Positions 55,861 to 64,000 of a stretch of DNA of 64,000 nucleotides are shown here, in pieces (within the stretch, counting starts at the first letter, position 1; each line of letters starts with the position of its first letter). Below the pieces are notes generated by a model that was not told the origin of the DNA, did no database searches, and saw only the letters and a list, made by a program, of their open reading frames with translations. The stretch comes from Flavobacteriaceae bacterium NBU2977 (GTDB taxonomy: Bacteria > Bacteroidota > Bacteroidia > Flavobacteriales > Flavobacteriaceae), in contig JAIOUW010000001.1 in assembly GCA_019931105.1 (NCBI GenBank), positions 1,922,001 through 1,986,000 of the forward strand. The letters run 5' to 3'. Made by a program: the position numbers and the translations under genes.

Positions 55861-56553
55861 TTATTTAATAATAAATTGATTCACGTTCTGTATTCCCTTT
55901 TTTTCCATTTTCATACTTGCCTTTGCGAAAGCATCAAAGGCCACTCTATCCTTCCACTCGGTTAATACAACGTAATCGGGTTTATACATGTATCCTACAG
56001 AAGACATGGCATCATTTAGTTCTAACATTACTTTGCCTCCATTGCTTTTGGCCTTGTTTAGCCATTCTTTCTTAAAGTTTGTAAAGCTATCACTACCATC
56101 TTTCCAATAGGCCGTAGCTACGATTACCTTATCCGGATTAATATCAAAGGAAATGTCTTTGTCCATTTCATAAAAAGCTAAATAAAAAGACGACCACATA
56201 GCTCTTCTCTGCTCATGAAAATCGGGTACTTCTATAGTAATCTCACTTAAGAACTTCTTTCTGCTGGCTAAATTTTTCCATTTGCCGAAAACAAAAGAGC
56301 TTGGTTGATAACCACCTTGTAGAGTCTCTGTCACTGCCAACAAAGGTTGAGGCTCGTATCCTGTTTTTAAAGCAAATGCAAAAGCCGTCTCCTTATATTT
56401 TGGGAACAGTTTGCCCATTTCAGGTTTTCCTGTAAAAAGCAAAATATCAAGAACCTCCCCCTTTTTAAAGGACAACGTCTTTGATTGTGCGTTCACTAGT
56501 GTTCCAGCTAAAAATAAAGCAATTACTAAGAGCATTGATTTTGTTTGTTTCAT
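55861..56553 (-). CDS. Secreted protein of dimeric alpha/beta-barrel type, function unknown
   Basis: 230-residue exported protein with a signal peptide (about 1-22, ending LVNAQ). The body appears to hold two copies of a ferredoxin-like (DUF1330/ABM-type) domain. The second ends DYVVLTEWKDRVAFDAFAKASMKMEKKGIQ, close to the EF-W-D-xx-A-xxAF pattern of that fold. No catalytic residue can be assigned. It sits between the AraC regulator and the LytTR system, all on the minus strand. Confidence 0.65.
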   Translation of the reverse strand: MKQTKSMLLVIALFLAGTLVNAQSKTLSFKKGEVLDILLFTGKPEMGKLFPKYKETAFAFALKTGYEPQPLLAVTETLQGGYQPSSFVFGKWKNLASRKKFLSEITIEVPDFHEQRRAMWSSFYLAFYEMDKDISFDINPDKVIVATAYWKDGSDSFTNFKKEWLNKAKSNGGKVMLELNDAMSSVGYMYKPDYVVLTEWKDRVAFDAFAKASMKMEKKGIQNVNQFIIK

Positions 56554-56677
56554 ACTATAAATTTTAAGTTTTAAATTAATCCCGCTAATGTAAAATGGAC
56601 TTAAAACGGAACAAAGAAAAACGCCTTGCTATGGGTTCGTATACGGTATACACCCATGTTTTATAGGAACTTTAGGC

Positions 56678-56782
56678 TTAAAGAGATTTCAGAAAGGGAA
56701 CGATATTTTCTTTATAATTGGTTCCGATGGGGATTTCCATTCTACCGATTTCCACATCGTTTTTAGTGTAGGCCGTAATTTT
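56678..56782 (-). other. Detached C-terminus of the LytTR response regulator
   Basis: In the same frame, directly after the TAA at 56783-56785, 34 codons continue (KITAYTKNDVEIGRMEIPIG...FLKSL) to a normal TAA at 56678-56680. They complete the LytTR domain exactly as in intact homologues, where the stop position is usually Lys. Confidence 0.85.
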
Positions 56783-57385
56783 TTAGGTGTTTACAATATA
56801 AGATCTGTGCAATCGAACAAAACGATTGTCTACACGGTTTTCAAAAGCCGAAATACTTTCTTTTACCATCAAAGGCTCTTGTTCTTTTAAATGGATTTTG
56901 ATATAGTCTTTAAGGCTTTCTACATATTCGATATCATCAAAAATAACCTTGATCTGTTTTTTGGCTTTATTCACAAAAAGAAAGTCGTTCCGACTAGTGG
57001 GTGTTGCCTCGAAATCTGTCTCTGGGTTTTGTACTTGTTTTAAAAACTTCTGCACCCCCTGAAAGAAGCGTTCAAAAAAAATGGGTTTTAAGAGATAGTC
57101 CAGTGCATTGAGTTCAAAGCCATCCAAGGCATAATCCCTGTAAGCGGTAGTGAAAATTACTTGAGGTTTGTGAATCAGGTTTTTAAAAAAATCGGTCCCT
57201 TTAAGAAAGGGCATTTCTATATCTAGAAACAAAAGGTCTATTTGCTCTTTGCCCAATATGGAACTTGCTTCAATAGCACTTGTACAAGAAGAAACCAGTT
57301 CAAAATCGGGCATTTTGTCAAGATACCCTTCCAACAATTCCCTTGCCAAAGGCTCATCATCTATGATAAGGCATTTGTAACTCAT
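56783..57385 (-). CDS. LytTR response regulator, truncated by in-frame stop
   Basis: 200 residues. A receiver domain (1-115) has acidic D9/D10, phospho-acceptor D55 in LLFLDIEMP and K100 in LLKP; a LytTR DNA-binding domain starts at about 135. The reading frame stops with TAA at the conserved RSYIVNT, where homologues continue for about 35 residues; the missing part follows in frame. A single AAA-to-TAA change would explain this. Without it the LytTR fold loses its last strands, so DNA binding is probably damaged. It overlaps the histidine kinase gene by 3 bases (ATGA). Confidence 0.8.
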   Translation of the reverse strand: MSYKCLIIDDEPLARELLEGYLDKMPDFELVSSCTSAIEASSILGKEQIDLLFLDIEMPFLKGTDFFKNLIHKPQVIFTTAYRDYALDGFELNALDYLLKPIFFERFFQGVQKFLKQVQNPETDFEATPTSRNDFLFVNKAKKQIKVIFDDIEYVESLKDYIKIHLKEQEPLMVKESISAFENRVDNRFVRLHRSYIVNT

Positions 57386-58449
57386 GCAAGATTCAGTTTA
57401 AGATTGGCCGAAAAGGAGCTGGCCGTGTTTTCTATAATCAAATCGTACGCCTTTGGATACAGTAGTTCCAATTGCTTTTTTATATTGGCAAGCCCAATAG
57501 GTTCTCTTTTCTCCTTTGTATCAATAACTTTTGGTTTACTGTTCTCTACCTTAAACAGTAACCGTTCTTCTTTTTTTGAGATATTGATGTCAATGTTCGC
57601 TTGATTCATTTCATTGGCCACACCATGCTTGAATGCATTTTCCACAAAGGTCAGTAATAATAGGGGGGCCACTTTTTCTCGACCTGTTACATTTTTACTG
57701 AATGAGATTTTTACTCTATCAGCATATCTAATTTTCTCCAGGGACAAATAGTTTTCTATAAGTTCGATTTCTTTATTGAGTGAGACAAACTCATCATTAC
57801 AACGATATAAAATATAATCCAGAATTTCTGATAGCTTCTGAATCACCTTAGGGGTATCGTCAGATTTTTTTAATGCCAAAGCATAGAGATTGTTCAAAGT
57901 ATTAAATAAAAAATGAGGATTTAACTGATTCTTCAACGCTGCCAACTCTGCAGTTTTCTTTTGTTCGTTCAGCTTTAGCAATCGCTGTTTTTCCACATAT
58001 AATTTAAATACCAACAGCAGTAATGTGGGATACAATAAATACAAGGATTTTGACACAAACTCACTAATGTTAGTCAATCTTCCCAAGAACGAAGCGTCAT
58101 CAAATCGCTTCACATAATTAGCATAGGTACCAGGAAAGGTTGGCTCAAAATAGTAAATGAAAATCAAGTTGCATACAACATAAAAAACCAACAAAGTGGC
58201 GGTTATGGCAAGCACGAAGATTTTATTTTTTCCTTTGTTGAGCAAATACTTAATTAGGTATTCAATAATGATATAGGCCAGTAGAATTTGCAGAACTACG
58301 CGAATACCAAAAGTGATAAATAATTCGGAAGAGGTGGTGTAGTACCAACTGGAAGTAGCCGCTGAAAAAGCAAAAATGAGCACTCCAAAAATCAAATATT
58401 TGAATTTTGAAGCTTCTAAATACCCCTGTATTTGCTGTAGCATTAACAT
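57382..58449 (-). CDS. Sensor histidine kinase, LytS/YehU type
   Basis: 355-residue inner-membrane kinase with four hydrophobic segments (about 17-37, 44-68, 77-100, 133-151). A short coiled coil leads to the His_kinase domain with phospho-acceptor H179 in QLNPHFLFNTLNN and an ATP-binding domain ending PIGLANIKKQLELLYP. It pairs with the LytTR regulator encoded just downstream (overlapping). The kinase itself looks intact. Confidence 0.92.
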   Translation of the reverse strand: MLMLQQIQGYLEASKFKYLIFGVLIFAFSAATSSWYYTTSSELFITFGIRVVLQILLAYIIIEYLIKYLLNKGKNKIFVLAITATLLVFYVVCNLIFIYYFEPTFPGTYANYVKRFDDASFLGRLTNISEFVSKSLYLLYPTLLLLVFKLYVEKQRLLKLNEQKKTAELAALKNQLNPHFLFNTLNNLYALALKKSDDTPKVIQKLSEILDYILYRCNDEFVSLNKEIELIENYLSLEKIRYADRVKISFSKNVTGREKVAPLLLLTFVENAFKHGVANEMNQANIDINISKKEERLLFKVENSKPKVIDTKEKREPIGLANIKKQLELLYPKAYDLIIENTASSFSANLKLNLA

Positions 58450-58663
58450 CTTATTTTTTATTAAAGATAATTCCTTTTTAGGCGGCTATCATACTTTAGA
58501 TGACGAACGGGCAGTAACCGATGACCAATAGTCGTTTCACATCGCCTTAACGACTTGTCATTACAAATGCATCATTTGACAACGTTGGTTGCCTCTTTGA
58601 ACACACTTCGCCTAGTGAGCCGTTCCTAACGCTAGATTCGCCCTAAAGTAAAATATTATCCTT

Positions 58664-61030
58664 ATGAAAAATCACATGTACCTGTTGCTGATATCTTTCT
58701 TGATGATGGCTTCGGCATCTTACGGGCAAGGCGAAATCGAGGGTATCGTTTTGGACAAAAATACTCAGGAACCCATACCTTATGCAAATATCATTGTTAA
58801 ATCACATGACAGCTTAATTACTGGGGCGATTACAGACGATACGGGAAAATTTACCCTATCCAAAATAACTATGGGAAGTTATACTCTTGAAATTCAATAT
58901 ATTGGTTATAAAACCGAAGCGAAATCGATTGTACTCAATGAAGAAAGCAAAAAAATCAACCTTGGCATTATCAATATCGAAGAGGATGCCGTTGCCTTAG
59001 AAGCGGTTGAAGTATCTGGGGAACGCTCTACTATTGAACAGAAGATTGATAGAAAGGTCATTAATGTGGGGAAAGACCTCACTACTGCTGGAGCTTCCGC
59101 CAGCGATATTATGGGGAATATACCATCTGTAAGTATTACCCAAGATGGGGATCTGTCTTTAAGGGGCAATGAAAATGTTCGTGTACTGGTTGATGGAAAA
59201 CCTACCAACATTAGCTCGCGTGAACTGCTACAGCAAATACCATCTACATCCATAAAGACTATTGAGCTCATTACCAATCCTTCGGCAAAGTATAACCCTG
59301 AAGGCATGAGCGGCATTGTCAATATCACGTTAAAAAAGGATGCCAATTTAGGTTTTAACGGTTCTCTAAATATAGGATTTACCTATGGCGAACTTGTACG
59401 TTATAATAATTCTCTAAGTTTAAACTATAGAAATGGGAAGGTTAATTTTTATGGTAGTTATGGAAATAGATTGGGCAAGGGCGTAACTAACGGATTTATT
59501 AATAGAAATGTTGAACGTACAGGCCAAGATATTTTAAGTATTGCTGACCGTACATCGCACCTATTCAAATTTGGAGCGGATTATTACATTAATGAAAGAA
59601 ATACATTTTCTGTATACACCAACCAGAACTTTTTTGATGCGGTCACGAATGCGGAACGAAACATTACTTTTTTAGATATTCCTGATGCCGATTTCAATCA
59701 GTTTGATCTGACCGATAGAGGTAACACTAATGCTTCTTACAATATAGATTTTAAGCATGAATTTTCTAAAGAGGGGCATTTCATTGAACTCGAGGTAGAT
59801 TATAACACCTTAAAAAGCGACACCGATAATGATTTTGATTTTAATTTTAATGGTAATACACCTCTAGCCAATTATGATGAATTTATAGATGATACCAGTA
59901 CCAATACGACCATAAATCTAGATTACGTAAATCCACTTTCAGACAATACTACTTTGGAAACTGGTTTGGAAACCCGTTTAAGACGAACAGAAAACACCTA
60001 TACAACAGATAGAGCGGATTTCAATAATTCAGATTTTAGATATAATCGATATATATATTCCTTTTATACCACTTTTAGCCAAAATTTTGGAAAATGGCAG
60101 TACAACCTTGGGGTACGGTTAGAAGATTATAATGTAGATACACAGTTTAAAGAGGTCTCGGAAGAACCATTTAATTTTACGGACAAGCTCTTTAATGTTT
60201 ATCCATCAGGATTTTTAAAATATACGCCAAGTGGTGAGGGCAAGAACTCCTATCAATTAAGTTTTAGTAGAAGAATTGATAGACCGTCCTTAAATCAAAT
60301 CAACCCTATTCGTCAGCTTAGTACGCCACAATTGATTCTTTCAGGAAACCCAAGTTTAGTGCCTCAATTCACCAATTCCGTAGAGCTAAATTATACTAGA
60401 AGACTTGAGAAAGGAAATTTCACATTTGGTGGTTTTTACAGAAGAATTAATGACGAAATCAATAGAAGAGGATTCTTTGATGAAGACAATCCAACAGTAT
60501 TAATTGTTGACTATGACAATTTTAATAGCAATGATGCATACGGACTTGAATTGTCCGCTAGCTATCGTCCAACCAATTGGTGGAGTCTTAACGGAAGTTT
60601 TGAGGTGTATTCTAGAAGCCAGAAAGGCTTCATCGAAGGTGAAAGTGTCGAGGTAAGCAATACCTTGATGAACACCAAGTTGAACAACAGTTTTAAAGCC
60701 ACGAAGGACTTAACCCTTCAACTGTTTACTTTTTACAGTGGAAAGCAAAGTGTTTTGCAGTATGATTTAAAGGATAACTTTTTCATGAATATCGGCGCGC
60801 GATACAATTTTGCCCAAGGAAAAGGAACGCTAAGTTTAAACTTTAATGATATTTTCGGAACACAGCGTTTTGCATTTGAAACTTTTAGAACCATAATACA
60901 AGAAGGTCAGTTCAAACGCGACTCACGTTCCGTAAATTTAGGGCTGGCCTACCGTTTTGGTAGCGGAAAAAATAAGAGTATTAAAAGAAAGAAAAGGGAT
61001 AAAAACGAAAAGGCAGATAAGCTATTATAA
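58664..61030 (+). CDS. Outer-membrane beta-barrel protein with carboxypeptidase-regulatory domain
   Basis: 788-residue TonB-receptor-like protein: signal peptide (about 1-21), CarboxypepD_reg-like domain (about 24-105, NTQEPIPYANIIVKSHDS), plug-like domain (GASASDIMGNIPSVSITQDGDLSLRGNENVRVLVDG) and a large beta-barrel of the outer_membrane beta-barrel family (Pfam PF14905 group). Transported compound unknown. It is divergent from the LytS/LytTR genes and could be their target, as such pairs often are; no operator seen. Richer in AT than genes 1-50 kb. Confidence 0.87.
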   Translation: MKNHMYLLLISFLMMASASYGQGEIEGIVLDKNTQEPIPYANIIVKSHDSLITGAITDDTGKFTLSKITMGSYTLEIQYIGYKTEAKSIVLNEESKKINLGIINIEEDAVALEAVEVSGERSTIEQKIDRKVINVGKDLTTAGASASDIMGNIPSVSITQDGDLSLRGNENVRVLVDGKPTNISSRELLQQIPSTSIKTIELITNPSAKYNPEGMSGIVNITLKKDANLGFNGSLNIGFTYGELVRYNNSLSLNYRNGKVNFYGSYGNRLGKGVTNGFINRNVERTGQDILSIADRTSHLFKFGADYYINERNTFSVYTNQNFFDAVTNAERNITFLDIPDADFNQFDLTDRGNTNASYNIDFKHEFSKEGHFIELEVDYNTLKSDTDNDFDFNFNGNTPLANYDEFIDDTSTNTTINLDYVNPLSDNTTLETGLETRLRRTENTYTTDRADFNNSDFRYNRYIYSFYTTFSQNFGKWQYNLGVRLEDYNVDTQFKEVSEEPFNFTDKLFNVYPSGFLKYTPSGEGKNSYQLSFSRRIDRPSLNQINPIRQLSTPQLILSGNPSLVPQFTNSVELNYTRRLEKGNFTFGGFYRRINDEINRRGFFDEDNPTVLIVDYDNFNSNDAYGLELSASYRPTNWWSLNGSFEVYSRSQKGFIEGESVEVSNTLMNTKLNNSFKATKDLTLQLFTFYSGKQSVLQYDLKDNFFMNIGARYNFAQGKGTLSLNFNDIFGTQRFAFETFRTIIQEGQFKRDSRSVNLGLAYRFGSGKNKSIKRKKRDKNEKADKLL

Positions 61031-61091
61031 TTTATAACTAAATTTATTTTCCTCCAGACAAACTTTTTTAGAATTAAGTATTAGTGCAGAA

Positions 61092-61250
61092 ATGAAAAAA
61101 AATAAAGGGGCAACGGTATTTATTATTGGAATGATGATTATTATACTTGTGCTAACAGTTTTTAAGGATGATAAAATGTTACAGTATAGTGCTTTGATTC
61201 TTGGATTAATAGTCTCGATATATAGCGTGTATATATCTAAAAAATATTGA
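61092..61250 (+). CDS. Small two-helix membrane protein
   Basis: 52-residue ORF (MKKNKGATVFIIGMMIIILV...) with two hydrophobic helices (about 8-24 and 33-48) and Lys-rich ends. It begins 61 bases after the barrel-protein stop. Composition and charge pattern support a real membrane peptide; function unknown. Confidence 0.6.
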   Translation: MKKNKGATVFIIGMMIIILVLTVFKDDKMLQYSALILGLIVSIYSVYISKKY

Positions 61251-61463
61251 TAGAATTTGAATGCGCACACACTTAAATTTTGAGCAAATAGGATGTAATG
61301 GCTTTTTGAAAGGTGGTATTTTATTCTATTAGGGTAGCGTTTCTGTTAAAGTTGTATAGAATAGTGGACAAGACTATTTTGTACCAAGGACTTCGAACCG
61401 CTCTAGTAGGTTTGAAAATAGCTTTTTCAACTAAGGTCTGAAGATTCCTTGTGACGGTGGTTC

Positions 61464-61808
61464 ATGACGGCCTTGCCAAAGAAACATATGGTCGAGCATT
61501 CATTCCACCCTCAAAACCTTGATGGCCTTCCTTCAACATTCCAAATTGAAACGAAAAAGGAAAAGGAGATGCTCGAAAACAGATTCAAGCTCATCGAAGA
61601 GGTATTGGAAAAGCGCATTTTTGAAGTAGGTGCGGAAAATGGGGAGCATCCGTCTCTTGTTCCAAGCTTGTGTGTGAAGTATCATGATAACAAGCTGTTT
61701 TTTGCTAGTTCGAACAGGCATGCCGTTCCATTTCCTTTGGGCCGATTGCCCCTCCCTGAGAATATGGGCAATTATGTATCCACGAGATTCGTCTGTAAAA
61801 CCACTTGA
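61464..61808 (+). CDS. Hypothetical protein, possibly a gene fragment
   Basis: 114 codons, starting MTALPKKHMVEHSFHPQN, with a charged helical middle (ETKKEKEMLENRFKLIEEVLEKRIF). No family recognised. The region after its stop continues with disrupted frames (next entry), so this could be the 5' piece of a longer broken gene rather than an intact one. Confidence 0.4.
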   Translation: MTALPKKHMVEHSFHPQNLDGLPSTFQIETKKEKEMLENRFKLIEEVLEKRIFEVGAENGEHPSLVPSLCVKYHDNKLFFASSNRHAVPFPLGRLPLPENMGNYVSTRFVCKTT

Positions 61809-61878
61809 TACTCAAAAAGCTATCTGAACAGTCCTCCGAGAATAGCTCCGAGCTGACGGCATCTGCCATTTTCTTGCC

Positions 61879-62534
61879 ATGATATTTCCGAAACTTTATG
61901 AAACAATGAACCCTGTTTATAAAAAGCAATATGAAAGTGTTACTCTGGCTTCCTATGTAAAGAATGCGGAACGGATGAACGCCCCTTTCGAAAAATACCC
62001 GAAAGACTATATCGCATTTTCAATGCGAAAGGTTTCTATTTCATAAAGGTAGAAAAAGGTTTCGAGGTCAAGTCCATTTACACGGACAACCGAACGAGTT
62101 ACCCATTGCCGAAAAGAACAAGTCAATATTTGAGTTCTATACCCAATCTTAACATAACATTGCAGGGACAACGAACCGTTATCAATGGACTCATCGAGGA
62201 GGGTAGCAACGTTCTCAAAAACCTATGGGCGGGTCATCTCATGGAAAGGGGTGTCTACGATAAGGTCGCCTTTATACTGACCAGTGAAAAAGCCTATCCG
62301 AACCTGCATCGAGAGATGATGCGGCGCCATATGGACAATGAGCTTCGGGAGTGTATGAGCCAGGTAATCAAACTAAAAACAAGTATCCAACAAAACCGTT
62401 TGCTTAGAAAAGGGGTTTACGCCGTTAGTTCGCTCTTGGGAGGTAGCAGCAATAAAACCGGAGAGATGTACAATGGGTTTAAGGACGAGTTTACGGTTTT
62501 TACACAATATAAAGGGCATGGTCTAGGGTTTTGA
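61879..62534 (+). pseudogene. Frameshifted hypothetical gene
   Basis: An ATG frame at 61879 (MIFPKLYETMNPVYKKQYES... to YPKDYIAF) is followed by a different frame that continues as NAKGFYFIKVEKGFEVKSIYTD and runs open to the stop at 62534 (KGHGLGF). The shift lies near 62015-62025. The second part has no ATG near its beginning, only a TTG at 62106. The joined product would be about 215 residues. No family recognised. A terminator follows. Confidence 0.5.
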
Positions 62535-62564
62535 TATTAATTTAGGATGCGGTTATGAGATTTT

Positions 62565-62587
62565 GCGCCCTTACGGGCGTTTTTTTG
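62565..62587 (+). terminator. Terminator after the frameshifted gene
   Basis: A 5-bp GC stem (CGCCC / GGGCG) with a TTAC loop, followed by seven T. Confidence 0.75.
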
Positions 62588-62672
62588 TGGATAGGGAGAA
62601 GAAGAGAAAAGTACAATTTAAGGCCAAAAAGAACCATATTAACCTATATTACCCCAATTTTTGAGTGCAAAT

Positions 62673-62708
62673 AAAAAAGACTTTAAAGAAATTAATCCTT
62701 AAAGTCTT
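62673..62708 (-). terminator. Terminator behind the outer tRNA-Arg 3' relic
   Basis: A 10-bp stem (AAGACTTTAA / TTAAAGTCTT), with a run of T on its minus-strand 3' side. It follows the relic at 62718-62734. Confidence 0.65.
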
Positions 62709-62717
62709 GATATTCAA

Positions 62718-62734
62718 GTGATCGCGACAGGATT
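62718..62734 (-). repeat. tRNA-Arg 3'-end relic, outer copy (attachment-site-like)
   Basis: 17 bases, 16 identical, matching plus-strand 63017-63033: the base after the tRNA, the discriminator, acceptor arm and 3' half of the T arm. The rest of the tRNA is absent. Confidence 0.7.
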
Positions 62735-62791
62735 GTTTCACTTCCTTGGCGCTCCGTTTTGAAAACCACAAAAGGAAACATTTCGCATTTC

Positions 62792-62827
62792 CAAAAAAAA
62801 AAGCGAGCTTCATTTTTGAAACTCGCT
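62792..62827 (-). terminator. Terminator behind the inner tRNA-Arg 3' relic
   Basis: A 6-bp stem (AGCGAG / CTCGCT) with a long loop, and a run of ten T on the minus-strand 3' side. Confidence 0.65.
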
Positions 62828-62854
62828 CATATTTCCACTTTTTTGTGGTTTATC

Positions 62855-62872
62855 CGTGATCGCGGCAGGATT
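62855..62872 (-). repeat. tRNA-Arg 3'-end relic, inner copy (attachment-site-like)
   Basis: 18 bases (plus strand CGTGATCGCGGCAGGATT) exactly matching 63016-63033 of the tRNA-Arg end. Flanks differ from the gene on both sides. Confidence 0.75.
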
Positions 62873-62974
62873 GGATATCCTTGGCAATACATGTTGCAAA
62901 TACAAAAACTCGCAGCTATCGCTGCCGGCCCTTTATTTTTGTCCGAATCCACAAACAAGTTTGGGCTTCTTCCA

Positions 62975-63005
62975 AAAATAAAGAACCACGCCTTGAGGCG
63001 TGGTT
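62975..63005 (-). terminator. Terminator of tRNA-Arg
   Basis: A 9-bp stem (AACCACGCC / GGCGTGGTT) with a 4-base loop, followed on the minus strand by a T-rich run, 12 bases after the tRNA end. Confidence 0.8.
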
Positions 63006-63017
63006 TTGTGAGTGTCG

Positions 63018-63091
63018 TGATCGCGGCAGGATTCGAACCTGCGACCGTCTGCTTAGAAGGCAGATGCTCTATCCAGCTGAGCTACGCGACC
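63018..63091 (-). tRNA. tRNA-Arg (anticodon UCU)
   Basis: 74 nt on the minus strand. Acceptor arm GGTCGCG pairs with CGCGATC (one G-U). D arm AGCTCAGCTGGATAGAGC, anticodon loop CTTCTAA (anticodon TCT), T-loop sequence GGTTCGAATCC, discriminator A. No CCA is encoded. A terminator follows, and two partial copies of its 3' end lie further downstream. Confidence 0.97.
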
Positions 63092-63200
63092 ATTTTCAAA
63101 TGCGCGTGCAAACTTACTAAAAAATATAGATTCGAAAACCGTAAAATACGGCAAATTATCGAAGTATTTCGATCAATTCGTTGCGAATGAAACCACTTGA

Positions 63201-64000
63201 TCAAGCATCTAGAAGTATCTCAAGGATTTGAATGGCCGCCTCTGGTATTTTCGAACCTGGGCCAAAAATGGCAACGGCACCCGAATCGAACAAAAATTGA
63301 TAGTCTTGTTTGGGTATTACGCCGCCTACGATGACCATGATATCTTCCCTTCCGAAAAACTTAAGCTCTTCTATCACCTGCGGTACGAGTGTTTTATGTC
63401 CCGCGGCCAGTGATGAAACGCCTAAAATATGCACATCATTTTCCACGGCCTGTTTTGCCGCTTCTTTTGGGGTTTGGAACAAGGGGCCGATATCTACATC
63501 AAAACCGAGATCGGCATACCCCGTGGCGATTACCTTTGCCCCACGATCATGGCCGTCCTGTCCCATTTTGGCAATCATAATGCGTGGTCTGCGACCTTCT
63601 TTTTCGGCGAATCGGTCGGCCATTTCACGAGCTTTTTCAAAGCTCCCATCATTTTTGATTTCTTTTGAATACACTCCAGTAACGGATTGAATTGGTGCTG
63701 TGTGCCTGCCAAATGCTTTCTCCAGGGCATCGCTAATTTCTCCCAGTGTTGCCCTTGCCCTAGCGGCCTCTATGGCCAAAGCTAACAAATTTCCTTTTTC
63801 CTTTAGAAGTTCGGTGTCAGCTTCGGAAGTCGGGTAAGTTACATATCGGTGTTCTTGATTTTCTTCCAATACAGTCGAATCCATTTTCATCCGGGCAGCT
63901 TCCTCCAATTGTTTTAGACTGGCATGGACTTTAGTATTGTCGCGCGTGTTTTTTAAAACGTCCAATCGCTCGATCTGCTGTCGCCGCACCTCATTATTGT
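63201..64000 (-). CDS. Methylmalonyl-CoA mutase large subunit, C-terminal part
   Basis: Converts methylmalonyl-CoA to succinyl-CoA with adenosylcobalamin. Only the 3' end of the gene is in the window; the frame is open to base 64000, about 266 residues. It begins in the region [12 protein letters not shown] before the catalytic-domain end and includes the cobalamin-binding domain with the base-off motif DGHDRG (in [17 protein letters not shown]) and GVSSLAAGH...[15 protein letters not shown] codons near the edge are internal. The partner small subunit is not in view. Confidence 0.95.
   Translation of the reverse strand, partial: NNEVRRQQIERLDVLKNTRDNTKVHASLKQLEEAARMKMDSTVLEENQEHRYVTYPTSEADTELLKEKGNLLALAIEAARARATLGEISDALEKAFGRHTAPIQSVTGVYSKEIKNDGSFEKAREMADRFAEKEGRRPRIMIAKMGQDGHDRGAKVIATGYADLGFDVDIGPLFQTPKEAAKQAVENDVHILGVSSLAAGHKTLVPQVIEELKFFGREDIMVIVGGVIPKQDYQFLFDSGAVAIFGPGSKIPEAAIQILEILLDA

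Noticed and set aside
62759-63190. Plus-strand ORF containing a Phe-Glu-Pro-Ala-Thr segment and cysteines
   Set aside because: It reads through the antisense of tRNA-Arg; the typical sequence from tRNA T-loop and anticodon arms marks it as spurious.

Overview
The window looks like chromosome of a marine-type member of the Flavobacteriaceae (Bacteroidota). It carries the gliding/type IX secretion genes gldK-gldL-gldM-gldN, a type B T9SS-sorted giant protein with a PorP/SprF partner, SusC-like receptors with carboxypeptidase-regulatory N-domains, TAnnTTTG-type promoter elements, and the orders purH-mreBCD and topA-arginase fold-gldKLMN. All of this is read from the sequence; the species is not identifiable by eye.

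Layout. 1-4.5 kb (minus): mreD (cut by the window edge), mreC, mreB, purH and a GAF-domain protein. 4.6-8.5 kb (plus): a metal-handling operon of an HYC_CC_PP protein, an HMA-MauE membrane protein, a TonB-dependent receptor and a secreted HMA protein, followed by a 31-residue Lys/Ala-rich histone-like peptide. 8.9-15.7 kb (minus): groES-groEL with a possible sigma-54 promoter, then miaB, a sigma-54 activator, lptE, a TPR-like protein and secG. The activator and lptE are separated only by an 11-copy 7-bp tandem repeat. 15.9-27.5 kb (plus): a membrane protein, an LVIVD lipoprotein paired with a lipoprotein ending in a Kunitz domain, topA, an arginase-fold protein with substituted metal ligands, and gldKLMN. 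27.7-38.4 kb: a FAD oxidoreductase, DUF983, ABC-F, an LRR protein, an RND efflux operon (adaptor, pump, TolC) and a CPXCG protein.

38.4-47.3 kb holds a GIN-domain protein facing a six-gene run: SUMF1-fold lipoprotein, YceI, ApbE, a DUF1549/DUF1553 protein with two CxxCH motifs, a Tat-exported DUF1501 protein, and a DUF2231-cytochrome c-LRR membrane protein. It looks like an envelope redox or degradation system and is the best candidate for an undescribed system. 47.8-53.9 kb is a surface-protein locus: a DUF4347-like protein, a 1544-residue T9SS type B protein with near-identical 105-bp repeats encoding Ca-binding-type acidic repeats, and PorP/SprF.

54-63 kb is an AT-rich, partly decayed accessory stretch ending at a tRNA-Arg(UCU) gene. 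It has an AraC regulator with a membrane N-domain, a LytS/LytTR two-component pair whose regulator is cut by an in-frame stop, an outer-membrane beta-barrel protein, at least two frameshifted gene remnants, and two extra copies of the tRNA 3' end, each followed by its own terminator. That is the footprint expected of repeated integrations at the tRNA. The window ends inside the methylmalonyl-CoA mutase large-subunit gene (minus).
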